Shown piece by piece: positions 14,501-25,512 of a stretch of DNA of 64,000 nucleotides. This stretch comes from Chionis minor (lineage: Eukaryota; Chordata; Aves; Charadriiformes; Chionididae): the NCBI GenBank assembly GCA_013398295.1, contig VZSF01000873.1, positions 1 through 64,000 on the forward strand. The letters are read 5' to 3'. Below the pieces are notes generated by a model. That model saw only the letters and a list, made by a program, of their open reading frames with translations. It did no database searches and was not told where the DNA came from. Made by a program: the position numbers and the translations under genes. Position 1 is the stretch's first letter. Each line of letters begins with the position of its first letter.

Positions 14501-14760
14501 CCAAAACAGTCACAGTTCACAATTTCATAAATACATTAATTAGAAGTGTCTCCAAATAGCATGTGATTTTGAATTATTAACATAAAACACTGCATTATAA
14601 ATGACTGCAAATTGCATTCCTTAGTGCTCTCCATGCTTAATTTATTATGCCGTAGGAAAATTTGCAAATTACTTCCCTGTTTTATATTTAATGGATAGTT
14701 TTATATGTATATTGTTTCATTAAGATAAAATTAAACCACAGTGTACATATTATATGCCTT
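14501..14760. promoter_or_regulatory. AT-rich enhancer-like block (putative conserved element)
   Basis: AT-rich sequence with repeated TAAT/ATTA cores, a GCATGTGATTTTG segment and several AAATTTGC/GCAAAT-type motifs (about 14540-14740) that resemble POU/homeodomain sites. No coding frame. Assigned on texture alone; no alignment was possible. Confidence 0.22.
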
Positions 14761-16045
14761 TCCAGTGACATAAATGTCACTAGAGACCCTCAGACTTTGT
14801 CAGGAGGGGAGCGTGCTCCTGTCATCTCCCAGATTTAATAAAGAAGTGAAGAGCGGGCTTGAGTTTCTGCCCTTCCCGTGCCCATCCATAATCTCTCCAG
14901 CCAGCCAGCCAGTTTCCGAGGTTTGCGAAGGACATTGCAAAAAAGTTTCCTGCCATTTGAAAGCACGGAGGGGGGCAACAGAGCAGCCCTGCCTTCTCCG
15001 CCTCCGTGGTTTGAGGGCAAAGGAGGCTTTTCAGCAGTGGCCTGTGCTGCTCGGTCAACGCAGTCACTGTGCCACCCGCGCTTTGTGGCTGAGAAAGAAG
15101 GTAGCGAGCCAGGTGAGCCTCCTGCCCTGAACCCCACAAGCAAAGATGCCCCTGGAAAACCGTTTCAGTCTCCCAGGAAGAGGAAAAAAAAGGCTGGCAT
15201 GGGCTGGTGTGCAGGAGAAGCAGCATCTGATTTAGAAACAATTAACTTTTGACTGAGAAAGAATGATGTTGGGGAGCAGTCAGAACTAAAACCTAATCTT
15301 TCTGCCAAGGTTTTTGCTGTTACATCTTCCTGCGGTGGGGAAAGGATGGAAACAAAACATATTAGGAAATCCTGGTGAGGCTAGGTGGGGTTAGATGTCT
15401 GGAGAAACACCAGGGGGTTGGGGGTGGGGGTGGTGAAGGACACTGTGTATAGAAGGAAAATCCATTAAAAATGTAACTATAAAGACATTCGTCTTTGACA
15501 ACTTCTTTGCATGTTGTCTGTTCTTAGCCATTTGTCTTCTCTATTTGTAAATTCCTCAGAAGAGGAATTGCCTCTAACTATGTGCTTGTAGAGTGCATGT
15601 TACAATGGAGACTCAACATCCCTGAAAACCTGAAATGCAAATAGAGCGTAAATAATAGATATTATTTATGATACATAAATAAATAACATTGGGCCATGAA
15701 GAGGCACTCTAGCTGTGTTTAAATAGGCTGTCCAATTCCCTGTTTTGTGACAACTAATAATATCCCTTCAGTGGGTGTGATGTTTCTTTGAACTCACTTT
15801 CAGGCCTTTTTATGAGATAGAAAAGGTACTGGTTACCTGTCTGCACAGGTTCCATGTAGTTTTCAGGTGTGTTTTCATTTAATAAAAATACAGCACAATA
15901 AAATATTGCAGGCCGGGTAAGAGGTGGAGAGATGGCGTGTTTGGGAAGCTATAAATTTCTGCTTTAAGTTAAAATTGTATTAATGAAATTGAAGCTACAA
16001 GAAGATGCATGCAAGAGAGAGAGACAACCCTCTGAGCTATTCTTT
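14761..16045. other. Mixed-composition non-coding stretch with G-rich tracts
   Basis: The 14770-15250 part is more GC-rich and carries overlapping frames on both strands of 100-139 codons, which is what elevated GC produces by chance; none has a recognisable domain. It also contains a (CCAG)4 microsatellite at 14897-14912 and a run of G tracts at 15413-15433. The remainder to 16045 is AT-rich with nothing recognised. Confidence 0.6.
14897..14912. repeat. (CCAG)4 short tandem repeat
   Basis: Four perfect copies of CCAG. Too short to be a strong microsatellite. Confidence 0.85.
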
Positions 16046-16320
16046 TCAAGTAATGAAGATGAGACTCTGTCAGAGATTGAGGTGTCAAAACTGGAAGTGC
16101 TGGAACAAATTCACAAATTAAAGAGCAACAAGTCACCATGACCAGATGGCATACATCTGAGAGCTCTGAAGGAACTTAAGAATTAAGTGGTTGAGCTGCT
16201 AACAGAAAAATATGCAGCCTTTCATTAAACTGCTACTATGCCAGAGGACAGGAGGTAACAAATACCTCGTCTGACAAAATCTGGAAGGTGTGTTCCTGTG
16301 AGCTTGATTAAAGCTGTAGA
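16046..16320 (+). mobile_element. Ancient CR1-family LINE fragment (reverse transcriptase region)
   Basis: Conceptual plus-strand translation gives recognisable CR1 reverse-transcriptase landmarks: a LEVLEQIHKLKSNKSP-type lead, then PDGIH and ALKEL around 16141-16180, a MPEDRR block near 16238-16255, and a degraded PVSL motif around 16296-16310. The order and spacing match the N-terminal part of CR1/L3-type reverse transcriptase as found in turtles, crocodilians and birds. In-frame stops and frame changes show a fossil. The divergence is far greater than in the 21.5-25.5 kb copy, so this insertion is much older. Not a functional gene. Confidence 0.78.
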
Positions 16321-16779
16321 TTGCTTTTCTCTTTTAATCATCCTGGCTTCAGAGAGAACTTCAGCACATTCTCAGCTGACTGGGAGCCCTGGTGAAGGCT
16401 GACTCAGCATACACTGGTTACTACTAACCTGGATACGGCTGGGGGACCTTGCAAGGACTGACTTCAGTGATAATTAAAAACTGACTGCCCTAATTACCCC
16501 CTGCCTTCTTAAACATGGTTTCGGTTCCACAAGTACCTATCCCTGCCAATATTTTCAGGATAAGTTAATTCTTTCCGTGGCACATTTATGAGTGGGATGA
16601 GAGGACAAAGCTATTGTCTCACTAACCCCAGATTTTCCTTCTGGTTTCATGTCCTACTTGCGTTTCCTTACCATCCAGATAAGAAGTTCTCGGTGGCAGC
16701 ATGCAGAGGAGAAGGCACGGAGAGGAAAAAACTAGCTCAGCACCTACCTGGGCAGCACGGACCATGTGCTTGCATCATC
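16321..16779. other. Non-coding stretch, nothing recognised
   Basis: No recognisable coding, RNA or repeat signal; it may include decayed downstream LINE sequence beyond recognition. Confidence 0.5.
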
Positions 16780-16825
16780 GCATAGATTTTAAGGTGAGGT
16801 TCGATCATCTAGTCCTGCAGTGCGC
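16780..16825 (-). mobile_element. Short old CR1 3'-tail fragment
   Basis: The plus strand has CATAGATTTTAAGG followed by CGATCATCTAGTCCTGC, which matches the reversed terminus of ancient amniote CR1 elements with an internal deletion. The short length and lack of flanking similarity keep confidence moderate. Confidence 0.45.
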
Positions 16826-19800
16826 AGCTGCTGTGCTGTTACTTAGCGTGCACGCAGGCACGCAGCCCAGATGATGTGCGTGAAGCAGCGCAGACGTGTC
16901 CTCGCAGCCTCAGATACACCCTGCACTCACGGATCAGCAGCGCAGGGCACCAGCAGCACATCCCTGCCTTTTCCTACCATGGAGAAGCCTGGCTCCCCAA
17001 AGGCAAGGGATGCAGGCATCTCTTCTGGGTGTTACAGAGCAGAGAGTTTTTGCATTATTATGCTTATATCAGACTGAATAAAGTGTATCTTCCTGCTAGA
17101 TATTTAGGCTGGGACAGACAATATCAAGATTTAAGAAAGTTATCTCGACCAGTGAAGGTCTCTGCCAGTCACTGCCACTATTAAAAATATATGTCTCACT
17201 TCTAAATCAAATAGACTCGGCTTTCATGCCCAGCCACTTGTCCTTGTTGCATTCTTATGGTTAATGAAAGCCCTTGGGAAACACGTTATCACTTTGAAGA
17301 TTACAAATAGATTTCAAACTATCAAAACAAGAGCTGTGGGAGAACAGTTTAGCCATCCCCAGAAACATTTTGAGATTAAAAAAAAGAAGATTCTCCCACA
17401 GCAGAATCAACCCATGCCTTGTAAAAGCTTTCATTTGTGACAACTAGAGACTATCCTGCCACTTAAAAATATTCATAACTGGAGAAGTGTTATCTAGGAT
17501 GCACAGAAGAGAGGGGAAATATCTGTTTGAGAATAACCAGCCACTTGGTGCTTCAGACACATATTTCCAATACGTAGGACTGAGACTCATGTCACTGCTT
17601 CAAGTGAACACCTTAAGCTATTATTCGGGGTGAAAGATACTCTCTTTCTAGTTTGGGTGAGAAGTTCTATCCATGTTGAGAATAAAACATCCACACATGC
17701 AGGACGTTTTAGGCTTTAAAAATAATTTTTTTCCCACAAATTAAACACTTTGTAAGAGAAAACTCCTGGCCATGAAAACTCTTGCTTGCTTAGGGGCTTC
17801 ATAGCATCCTGAAGCAATTTCTCTTGCAGCAGAGGATAGCTGTAAAGCAGATGTTGAGAACCCCTGATTTAGATGTATGGGCTGCAGCCAGCTCTTACCT
17901 CGCCAGTATTGTTCAGTCTGGCAGTCAGATTGGAGGTACAAACGCTTATGGACTCCTTGCTGAATGCAGGAACATGAAGTGTGGGTTTTTTCTCTCAAGT
18001 GGGTGGTCTACAGAGTGAACCCTTTTCTTCCACAGATGCAACAGAGAAGTGATGGTTACATCAACTGTACACAATAAAAACTTTGGGACTGTGATGCCCT
18101 GGATCATCTTCCTAGCTAGAGTTGATGGACTGGCACAAAGGAGGAGGAGGACTGCTGCTGTCTTCTGATAACTGCTGATAAAACTGATTTCTCCTTCCCA
18201 TGCATATACACTCCCATTTTAAAGGAAAACAGGGGCATTTCTTGGAGGGGGTTGGGGGGAGAAAAAGAATAACAGATAGCATTTTAAACTTTGGCTTCAG
18301 TTCTTGATATTCCTAACACAGACATCGGTAAGTGAGCAGCAGCGGCATGAGCAGAAGTCCAAATCCTGCCAGTAGTAGGATGGGTGGGCTGGAGTAGACC
18401 ATCATCTTCCATGTTTTATCCTTCTGACGGATCTGCTAGAAAAGACGGCGTATTTTTCATGATGTCTGAAAAATCCCCCCTTTTCTTTCATCATTAGCTA
18501 AGGGTCATTTTTCCCTTATCCTTACCTCAGTTTCCACCTTCAGAAATGTAAGTTCTGGCAGATACACCCCAGCTCTCTGAATGGTCAAAGCCACTTAGTC
18601 TTCTCCTCGAATGGGCAATCCTAGGTTTTAGGTCATGATGGAAAGTCCCATCATGAGTGACTTTCGTATTTTCAAAACCCGCTGGAGGAACCGCAAACAG
18701 ATGTTCTTGCAGAAGTCTGAAAAACAGGATATGTGTGGGAGTCCTCAATGGGAAGAATGGTGGCAGTCCTGTAGATAAAGTAATGGCCATAGGACTTGGC
18801 ACTCAGCAGAAATCAGCGGCTTAAAAATAGCTAATCCGCCCAACATATTCCCTGTGCATTCTTTTCATGGAAGTCACTTCCTTATACTAAATCGGGCAAT
18901 AAATATGGACAAATTCACAACTTGCTCTAGTGACTTTTAACCTAGAAACACAAGCTGCTTTTATGTTTTATCACAAATGAATTCCACGCATGATTATGAA
19001 AACCCAAGTTTTCCCATGCTTGACTCCAATCAAGTCCTTCACTGTTTAGACAGCCAACATTTTTGCAGTCCCTAGGTTGGAGCAGTGCAGCCTGTTCTTC
19101 ATGAAGCTACCACTGGAAAACTCCACATCGTTCAGAAAAAAAGATGTTCATCTTTTAAACGCTCTGCAGCGGTCCTTGGCTGCTTTCAAATGAAGCTTGT
19201 GGTGCTGCCTAATACCAACAGCTTTCTCCATAGTCAGGGACCCACTTCGCAAAGGGATGGCTGTTTTCTTTACGTCCCACTGCAGCCACCATGTTCTGCA
19301 GGCTTCTTCCAGACCTTGAGGCTCTTTCAGCAGAGGGTCTCAGCTAGTTGCACATCTCTCTGGCTGCATCTGCTGGATATTTCAGTCGGTTCAGTCTCTA
19401 TACTCTTTTGGAACCAGCAGAAGCTCAATTTGATAAGCTTCAAGTTGGCCTGAAACATCTATCTGTTTTTCAAATCTCTAATTGGCTTTTGGCAAAAATT
19501 TACCTCAGGCTCTATTTTTTATAGCATCTTTACTGTTAGCACTGTTTTCTTCTGGTTGAAACCAGCGGAAGGCGGGCAAGTGTCACAAATGTATGAAACT
19601 GTCAGAAAGCAGACAGATACTCAATGAAGCTGAAATTATGTCTTTTGTGTAGTTAAAATAGACTCAAATAATCAAATCAAGCTGACCCTGAGTGAAAACC
19701 AAGCTTGGCTTCTTGGCTCGCAAGCTGAAATGGCTTCAGGACTTTCAGTTATGAGCCTACTGCACCAAAGGCACGTCCTTTGTAACACTCAGTGGAGCCA

Positions 19801-21473
19801 GGATATCCCTCGATATCCTCTCTGCCTTACAGTGTCTGGACACAGAGGCCTGGATACAGGCTGTGGGCCCAGGCAGGCAGTAAGAAAGCGGGTTTGGAAA
19901 AGTCAATGTAATTTGTGTGTGCTCACCGCTGGGACGGCTCCCGCCTGCTGGAGTTAATGCAGGCGGCAGCGCCGGTCTGGTGCTGGGCTTCTCCCCAACT
20001 CGCTTTCCTTCTCAATCCAGCTGAAACAATTCAACTGGAAATTTGGGGGTATGCTGGGATCAGTCTAAAGTGCTCCTCCAGCTGATGCAAGAGGCTTTCG
20101 CAGCGGATGGACCTGCTTACTTCTGTTTGATGTTGCACAGCACTTAGGCTAAGGTCGTTAACTTTTTCAGGCTGCAATTTCTTTCTTTTTGTGGAAGTCT
20201 CAAGTCCCTGAGCTTTGCTCAAGACCCAGAATCTAATGTCTTTGTCTGTTTTCTCCCTGACAAGTCTCAGAGATATTAAAAATCAAAAGAAGACTCTAAG
20301 GAGCAAATAAAGCCTCTTTAAAGTACTGTTTCACTTTTGTGTTAACTCACAGAAGCTTTTTGCTCCCTCTGCCTGGCCCCAGTCAGATCTTGCATAAAAG
20401 GGAAAAAATGCACTTAAAAGTGCTGTTTTCTTTCCACTTCCCCGTGTGCTTCAAATCATTAGTCTTTCTGCATTTCTCTTTTATTCCCAGACTGGCTTGT
20501 GCCGAATCAGATTATAATACATTAAACCTCCAAGAAACACAAAGCTCTCCAAAGTGCTCTTTGGGGTCTGCATACATGTGTTCTCTCGCTCTTTCCTGCA
20601 ATAATTACTGCCATCCTAGGGTCAACTCCTGCGTGCAGGTCCCACTCAGACACACTCAGCCTCTCCTCCCATCACTGCAAAATGAATTCAGGATGGGGTT
20701 TGCCCATATATCGCCTCTGCTTTTGTGTGCAGAAGCAAGGGAATTGCCTTGTCTGCAAGGATGCCCTGCCCTACTTTTCCAGGCTCAGTCCCCTTTTGCA
20801 GAAAGGGGCTTCTGCAGCTTCTTTGGAGCAGTAGGGATGGTGGCCTCCCAGCCAACTTCTCTGGACACATCTGAATGCCCTCTACTAAAGGCACGGCTGT
20901 CAAACCACAGTTCTGGCCGGGATGACAGGGGGCCCTTGCCCCTGTGCAGTCCTGAGTGACAACCGCCAGTGCTGGGTGCAGTTCAACAGTATTTGTGCTT
21001 TCAGAAAGAAACACTGCCCTTAACTTGGCCTTTAGCCTGAGCCGGAAGAAGGCTGTATAGGGCTATCACCAATGGAAAGAACAGCCTTGTCGTAAGGCCA
21101 CACTGCAAAGAGCTGAAGATTGCCAACCACGTCAACATCAGTCAGAAAGCACACAGAGATAATTCACAGCAAGGCGCTACCCTGAGTGTGGTTTGACTGA
21201 TTACTCACAGGTTATTAGAGAGCAGTAGCTCTGGTCTTCCCAAGTAGTACTTCCAGCTCTCCATGGGAGGGACATGAGGAGCTCTAGGAGGGACTCAGGA
21301 GTGCAAACAGCCCTGATCTGCAGTGGCCAGGGCTGGTTTATCATGTGGCTGCTAAACCTCCGGAAGGATCTGCTGCTGCTGAGGAGGTCAAGGGAAAGAG
21401 GCACAATTCACAGCCCTGGGCGAGCTCTGCAGCTGGAAGCACCTGGGGACAACTTCTGTCCACTCAATGCCAC
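16826..21473. other. Non-coding stretch, no confirmed gene
   Basis: Mixed sequence up to the 3' end of the large CR1. A hAT-like terminus candidate ends at about 17868. A 206-codon plus-strand frame at 20339-20959 is among the longest in the window but has no recognisable domain, opens with GTG, and overlaps minus-strand frames; it is not called as a gene. The sequence at 18840-19000 and 20480-20620 is AT-rich and enhancer-like. Nothing else was recognised. Confidence 0.6.
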
Positions 21474-21550
21474 ACTAGAATCTCCTAGGTTGGAAGAGAC
21501 CTTTAAGATCATTGAGTACAACCAAAAACTTAACACTGCCAAAACCAGCA
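21474..21550 (-). other. CR1 3' untranslated region and terminus
   Basis: Minus-strand sequence after the ORF2 C-terminus: a short leader, then the conserved CR1 3' block ending in CCAACCTAG and one degraded octamer unit. This hairpin-forming tail is the part recognised by the CR1 reverse transcriptase in trans, according to established CR1 biology. Confidence 0.85.
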
Positions 21551-24500
21551 CTAAATGAATGTCCCTCAGCACCACATCTACCCATCTTTTAAATACCTCC
21601 AGGGATGGCAACTCAACCACTTCCCTGGGCAGCCTGGTCCAACACTTGACAACCCTTTCAGTGAAGAAATTTTTCCTAATATCCAATCTAAACCTCCCCT
21701 GACGCAACTTGAGGCCATTTCCTCTCGTCTTATCACTTGTTACTTGGGAGATCAACCCCCACCTTGCTATAACCTCCTTTCAGGTAGTTGTAGAGAGCAA
21801 TAAGGTTTCCCCTCAGCTTCCTCTTCTCCAGGCTAAACAACCCCAGTTCCCTCAGCTGCTCCTCATAAGACTTGTTCTCTAGACCCCTCACCAGCTTCGT
21901 TGCCCTTCTCTGGACACACTCCAGCACCTCAGTGTCTTTCCTGTAGTGAGGGGCACAAAACTGAACACAGTATTTGAGGTGGGGCCTCACCAATGCTGAG
22001 TACAGGGGAATGATCGCTTCCCTAGTCCTGCTCACCACAAAATTTGTGATACAAGCTAGGATGCTGTTGGCCTTCTTGGCCACCTGGTCACACTGCTGGT
22101 TCATATTCAGCTAGCTGTCAACCAATGCCCCCAGGTCTTTTTCTGCCGGGCAGCTTTCCAGACACTCTTCCCCAAGCCTGTAGCGCTGCATGGGGTTGTT
22201 GTGACCCAAGTGCAGGACACAGCACTTGGCCTTGTTGAACCTCATATCGGTGGTCTCGAGCTATTGATCCAGCCTATCCAGATCCCTCTGTAGGGCCATC
22301 CTACCCTCAAGCAGGTTGACCTTCCTACCTAACTTTGTGTCATCTACAAAATCAGTGAGGGTGTATTCGATCCCCTCATCCAGGTCATTGATAAAGACAT
22401 TAAACAGAACCAGCCCAAATACCGAGCCCTGGGATACACCACTTGTGACCAGCCACCAATTGGATTTAGTTCCATTCAACACCACTCTTTGGGCCTGGCC
22501 ATCCAGCCAGTTTTTTACCTAGTGAAGAGTACGCCCACCCAATCCATAAGCAGCCAGTTTCTTCAGGAGAATGCTGTGGGAAATGGTGTCGAAGGCTTTA
22601 CTAAAGTCCAGGTAGACAACATCCACAGCCTTTCCCTCATCCACCAAGTGGGTCACCTTGTCATAGAAGATCAGGTTAGTCAAGCAGGACCTGACTTTTA
22701 TAAACCCACACTGACTGGGCCTGACCATCTGATTGTCCTGCATGTGCCGCGTGATGACACTCAGGATGATGTGCTTCATAATCTTCCCCAGCACTGAGGT
22801 CAGACTGACAGGCCTGTAGTTCCCCGGATCCTCCTTCCGGCCCTTCTTGTGGATAGGTGTCACATTTGCTAACCTCCAGTCAACTGGGACCTCCATGGTT
22901 AGCCGGAACTGCTGATAAATGATGGAAACTGACTTGGTGAGCACTTCTGCCAGCTCCCTCAGTACCCTCGGGTAGATCCCATCCGGCCCCATAGACCTGT
23001 GTATGTCTAAGTGGTGTAGCAGGTCACTCACCATCTCCCCTTGGAATATGGGGGCTTCACTCTGTTCCCCACCCCTACCTACTCGCTTAAGGGGCTGGGT
23101 ACTCAGGGTACAACTGGTCTTACTGTTAAAGACTGAGGCAAAGAGGGCAGTAAGTACCTCAGTCTTTTCATCATCTTTTGTCACTGTTTCCACCCCCATC
23201 TACTAAAGGATGGAGATTATCCTTAGTCCTCCTTTTATTGCTAATATATTTGTAGAAATTTTTTTATTGTCCTTAACATCAGAAGCCAGGTTAAGTTCTA
23301 ACTGTGCTTTGGCCCTTCTGATTTTCTCTCTACAGCCTCACAGCATCTTTGTAGTCCTCCTGAGTGCCCTGCCCCTTCTTTCAAAAGCCATAAATTTTCC
23401 TTTTTTTCCTGAGTTGCAATCATAGCTCTCTGCTCAGCCAGGCCAGTCTTCTTTGCCAACAGCTCAATTTTTGGCACATGGGGACAGCCTGCTCCTGTGC
23501 CTTTAAGACTTCCTTCTTGAAGAATGTCCAGCCTTCCTGGACTTCTTTGCCCGTCAGGACTGCCTCCCAAGGGACTCTGTCAACTAGGCTCCTGAAAAGT
23601 CCAAAGTCTGCCCTCCAGAAGTCCAACGTAGCAGTCCTGCTGACACCCCTTCTTGCTTCTCCAAGAATTGAAAACTCTATAGTTTCACGATTACTATGAC
23701 CAAAACAGCCTCCAATTGTTACATCCCCCACAAGTCCTTCTCTGTTTACAAACAACAGGTCCAGCATGGCACCTTGCCTAGTCAGCTCCTTCACCAGCTA
23801 TGTCAGGAAGTTATCCTCAACACACTCCAGGAACCTCCTAGACTGTTACCTCTCTGCTATATTGTATTCCCAGCAGATACCTGGTAGGTTGAAGTGCCCC
23901 ACGAGGACAAGGGCTAGCAATCTTGAGACTTCTCCGAGCTGTTTATAGAATATTTTATCTGCCTCTTCATCCTGATTGGGCCGTCTGTTACAGACTCCCA
24001 CCATTATATCTGCCTTGCTGCCTTTCCGCTGATTCTTACCCATAGACTCAACTCTTATTTTCGCCATCATTCAGTTCTAGACATTCATAACATTCCATAA
24101 CATTCAAGGCCACCCCACCACCCCTTCTTCCTTGCCTCTCCCTTCTGAAGAGTTTATAGCCATCCATTGCAGCACTCCAGTCATGCGAGTCATCCCATCA
24201 TGTTTCCGTAATGGTGACTACATCATAGTTTTCCTGCTCAACGATGGCCTCTAGCTCCTCCTGTTTCTTGCCCATGCTGTGTGCATGAGTGTAGAAGCAT
24301 TTCAGTTCAGCTATTGGCCCTGCCACCTTTTTACTGGGAGAAGCCCTAATTCGTACCTGACCATTCCCAGGCATGGCTGAAATTCCTAACCCATCAATGA
24401 CCCTCACATATCTGCTGCTACATGAATCTCCATCACCTACCTTTACTGAGTCAGCAGGCCGCGGGACCACACTACCATCCGGTCCCACTGACACTGGCAC

Positions 24501-24572
24501 GCCACCCCCAGGCTTACCTCTAAAGAGCCTGGTTTCATCCCTTTGCCCCTTCAAATCTAGTTTAAAGCCCTT
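21551..24572 (-). pseudogene. CR1 ORF2 remnant: endonuclease and reverse transcriptase
   Basis: ORF2 supplies target-primed reverse transcription. Order on the minus strand: endonuclease from about 24300 (HSMGKKQEELE and VVTITET near 24220-24200), a middle endonuclease block with GVCNRRPNQDEEAD near 23990-23950, then GHFNLP near 23890 and GHSNRE near 23700. Reverse transcriptase follows from about 23199: MGPDGI near 22990, GNYRPVSLTS near 22820-22790, YLDFSKAFDT near 22600, [17 protein letters not shown] near 22430-22380 and FVDD near 22355. The C-terminal region runs through VQRRATKLV near 21905 and ends with [16 protein letters not shown] near 21635-21590. Defects: stops at 24198, 23846, about 23795, 22519, 22261 and about 22107; frameshifts near 24070, in 23200-23420, and near 21750. 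The endonuclease GDFN and SDH motifs are altered to GHFN and SNR; the reverse-transcriptase catalytic Asp pair is retained (FVDD for the usual FADD). Confidence 0.92.
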
Positions 24573-25512
24573 TCAATGAGTCCTGCCAACTCCTGCGCCA
24601 AGAACCTTTTCCCCCTTTGAGACGGGTGTACCCCATCATTCGCAAGCAGGCCTGGTGTTGTGTAAACCGAACCGTGATCAAAAAACCCAAAGTCCTGACG
24701 CTGATACCAGGCTCGGAGCCAGGTATTGATCTGCTGGCTCTTGCTATTTCTTCCCTCATCATTCCCCGCAACCAGAAGGATAGAGGAGAACACTACTTGT
24801 ACTCCTGATCATTTAAGCAGTCGTCCCAAGGCCCAGAAGTCTCTCTTGATTTCTCTCAGGTTTCTTGTTGCCAGTTCATCACTGCCTGTCTGAAAAATCA
24901 GTAACGGGTAGTAATCTGAAGGACGTAGCAGGGAAGGAAGATTTCTTTTTATATCTTTAACCTGGGCCCCAGGGAAGCAGCATACTTCCCTGAGAAGTGG
25001 GTCTGGTCTGCATACTGGGCCTTCCGCTCCCGTCAGGAGGGAGTCACCTACAACAATGACACGTCTTTTCTTCTTTACTGAAGAGGTTATGATGCGGGGT
25101 GTAGATTGGCTTAACCTTGGTGACACCTCTGTGCACATTGAACTATCTTCCTTGTTATAGTTTGATTCCACTTGCAGAACCTCATACCTATTTTGCAAAG
25201 TGACCTCAAAAGTTGGAGGAGTTACTGGGGAGACATGCCTGCTTCGCCGGGCAGAAACGTATTCCCATTGCCCCTATCCTCTAAGCTACCTTCTTTGGCT
25301 AGGCGAAGAGAGGACAAGGAATCCTCTGTATCATGCACCCCGTGTGCCTGTGGGGCATGGTTCAGGGAAGGTGTGCTGCAACTCCAGCAGTCTATCTCCC
25401 TGATAGTTCTCTCACACTCCCTGATGGTTCTCAATCTACGTACCTCCCCCTGTAGCTCCATCACTACGCGGAGCAGTTCCTCTACCTGGGCATGGCTCAG
25501 TATACAAGACTG
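24557..25512 (-). pseudogene. CR1 ORF1 remnant: coiled-coil region plus SGNH/GDSL esterase-like domain
   Basis: ORF1 proteins of CR1 bind RNA and self-associate. The first visible part (about 25512-25222) encodes a charged VMELQGEVRRLR-type segment with heptad character. A one-base expansion in the G4 run at 25227-25230 shifts the frame, and the protein resumes at about 25220 and runs to 24557. The C-terminal domain shows the SGNH/GDSL blocks: VVGDSLL near 25060-25040 (block I, catalytic Ser), a mid block around TGSDELATRN, and DGVHPS near 24640-24620 (block V, Asp and His). An in-frame TGA at 24809-24811 (read as a Gly-to-stop change) interrupts this domain; both sides are in the same frame. 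The N-terminus is missing by 5' truncation. ORF1 ends at TAG 24557-24559, and the ORF2 frame is already open from about 24572. Catalytic residues of the esterase-like fold appear preserved although the gene is broken. Confidence 0.85.

Larger units (their letters stand above)
21474..25512 (-). mobile_element. CR1: CR1 non-LTR retrotransposon, 5'-truncated but otherwise near full length
   Basis: This is a LINE of the chicken-repeat-1 clade, oriented on the minus strand. Read on that strand it begins inside ORF1 near 25512, continues through the ORF1 esterase-like domain to a TAG at 24557, then through an ORF2 with apurinic-type endonuclease and reverse transcriptase, and ends at a short 3' untranslated region. 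The extreme 3' end (plus coordinates 21474-21520) has the characteristic CR1 terminus: GTACTCAATGATC, an AGGTCTCTTCCAACCTAG block, and a remnant of the terminal octamer (ATTCTAGT). There is no poly-A tail, as is normal for CR1. The copy keeps about 4 kb of a family usually near 4.5 kb. It carries several frameshifts and nonsense changes, so it cannot be autonomous. The exact 5' limit is uncertain by some tens of bases. A nine-G plus ten-A tract lies just outside it at 25569-25586. Confidence 0.95.

Noticed and set aside
14822..15252. Overlapping 118-139-codon frames on both strands
   Set aside because: GC-rich local composition produces open frames in several phases; none has a recognisable domain, and splice-site or conservation support is lacking.
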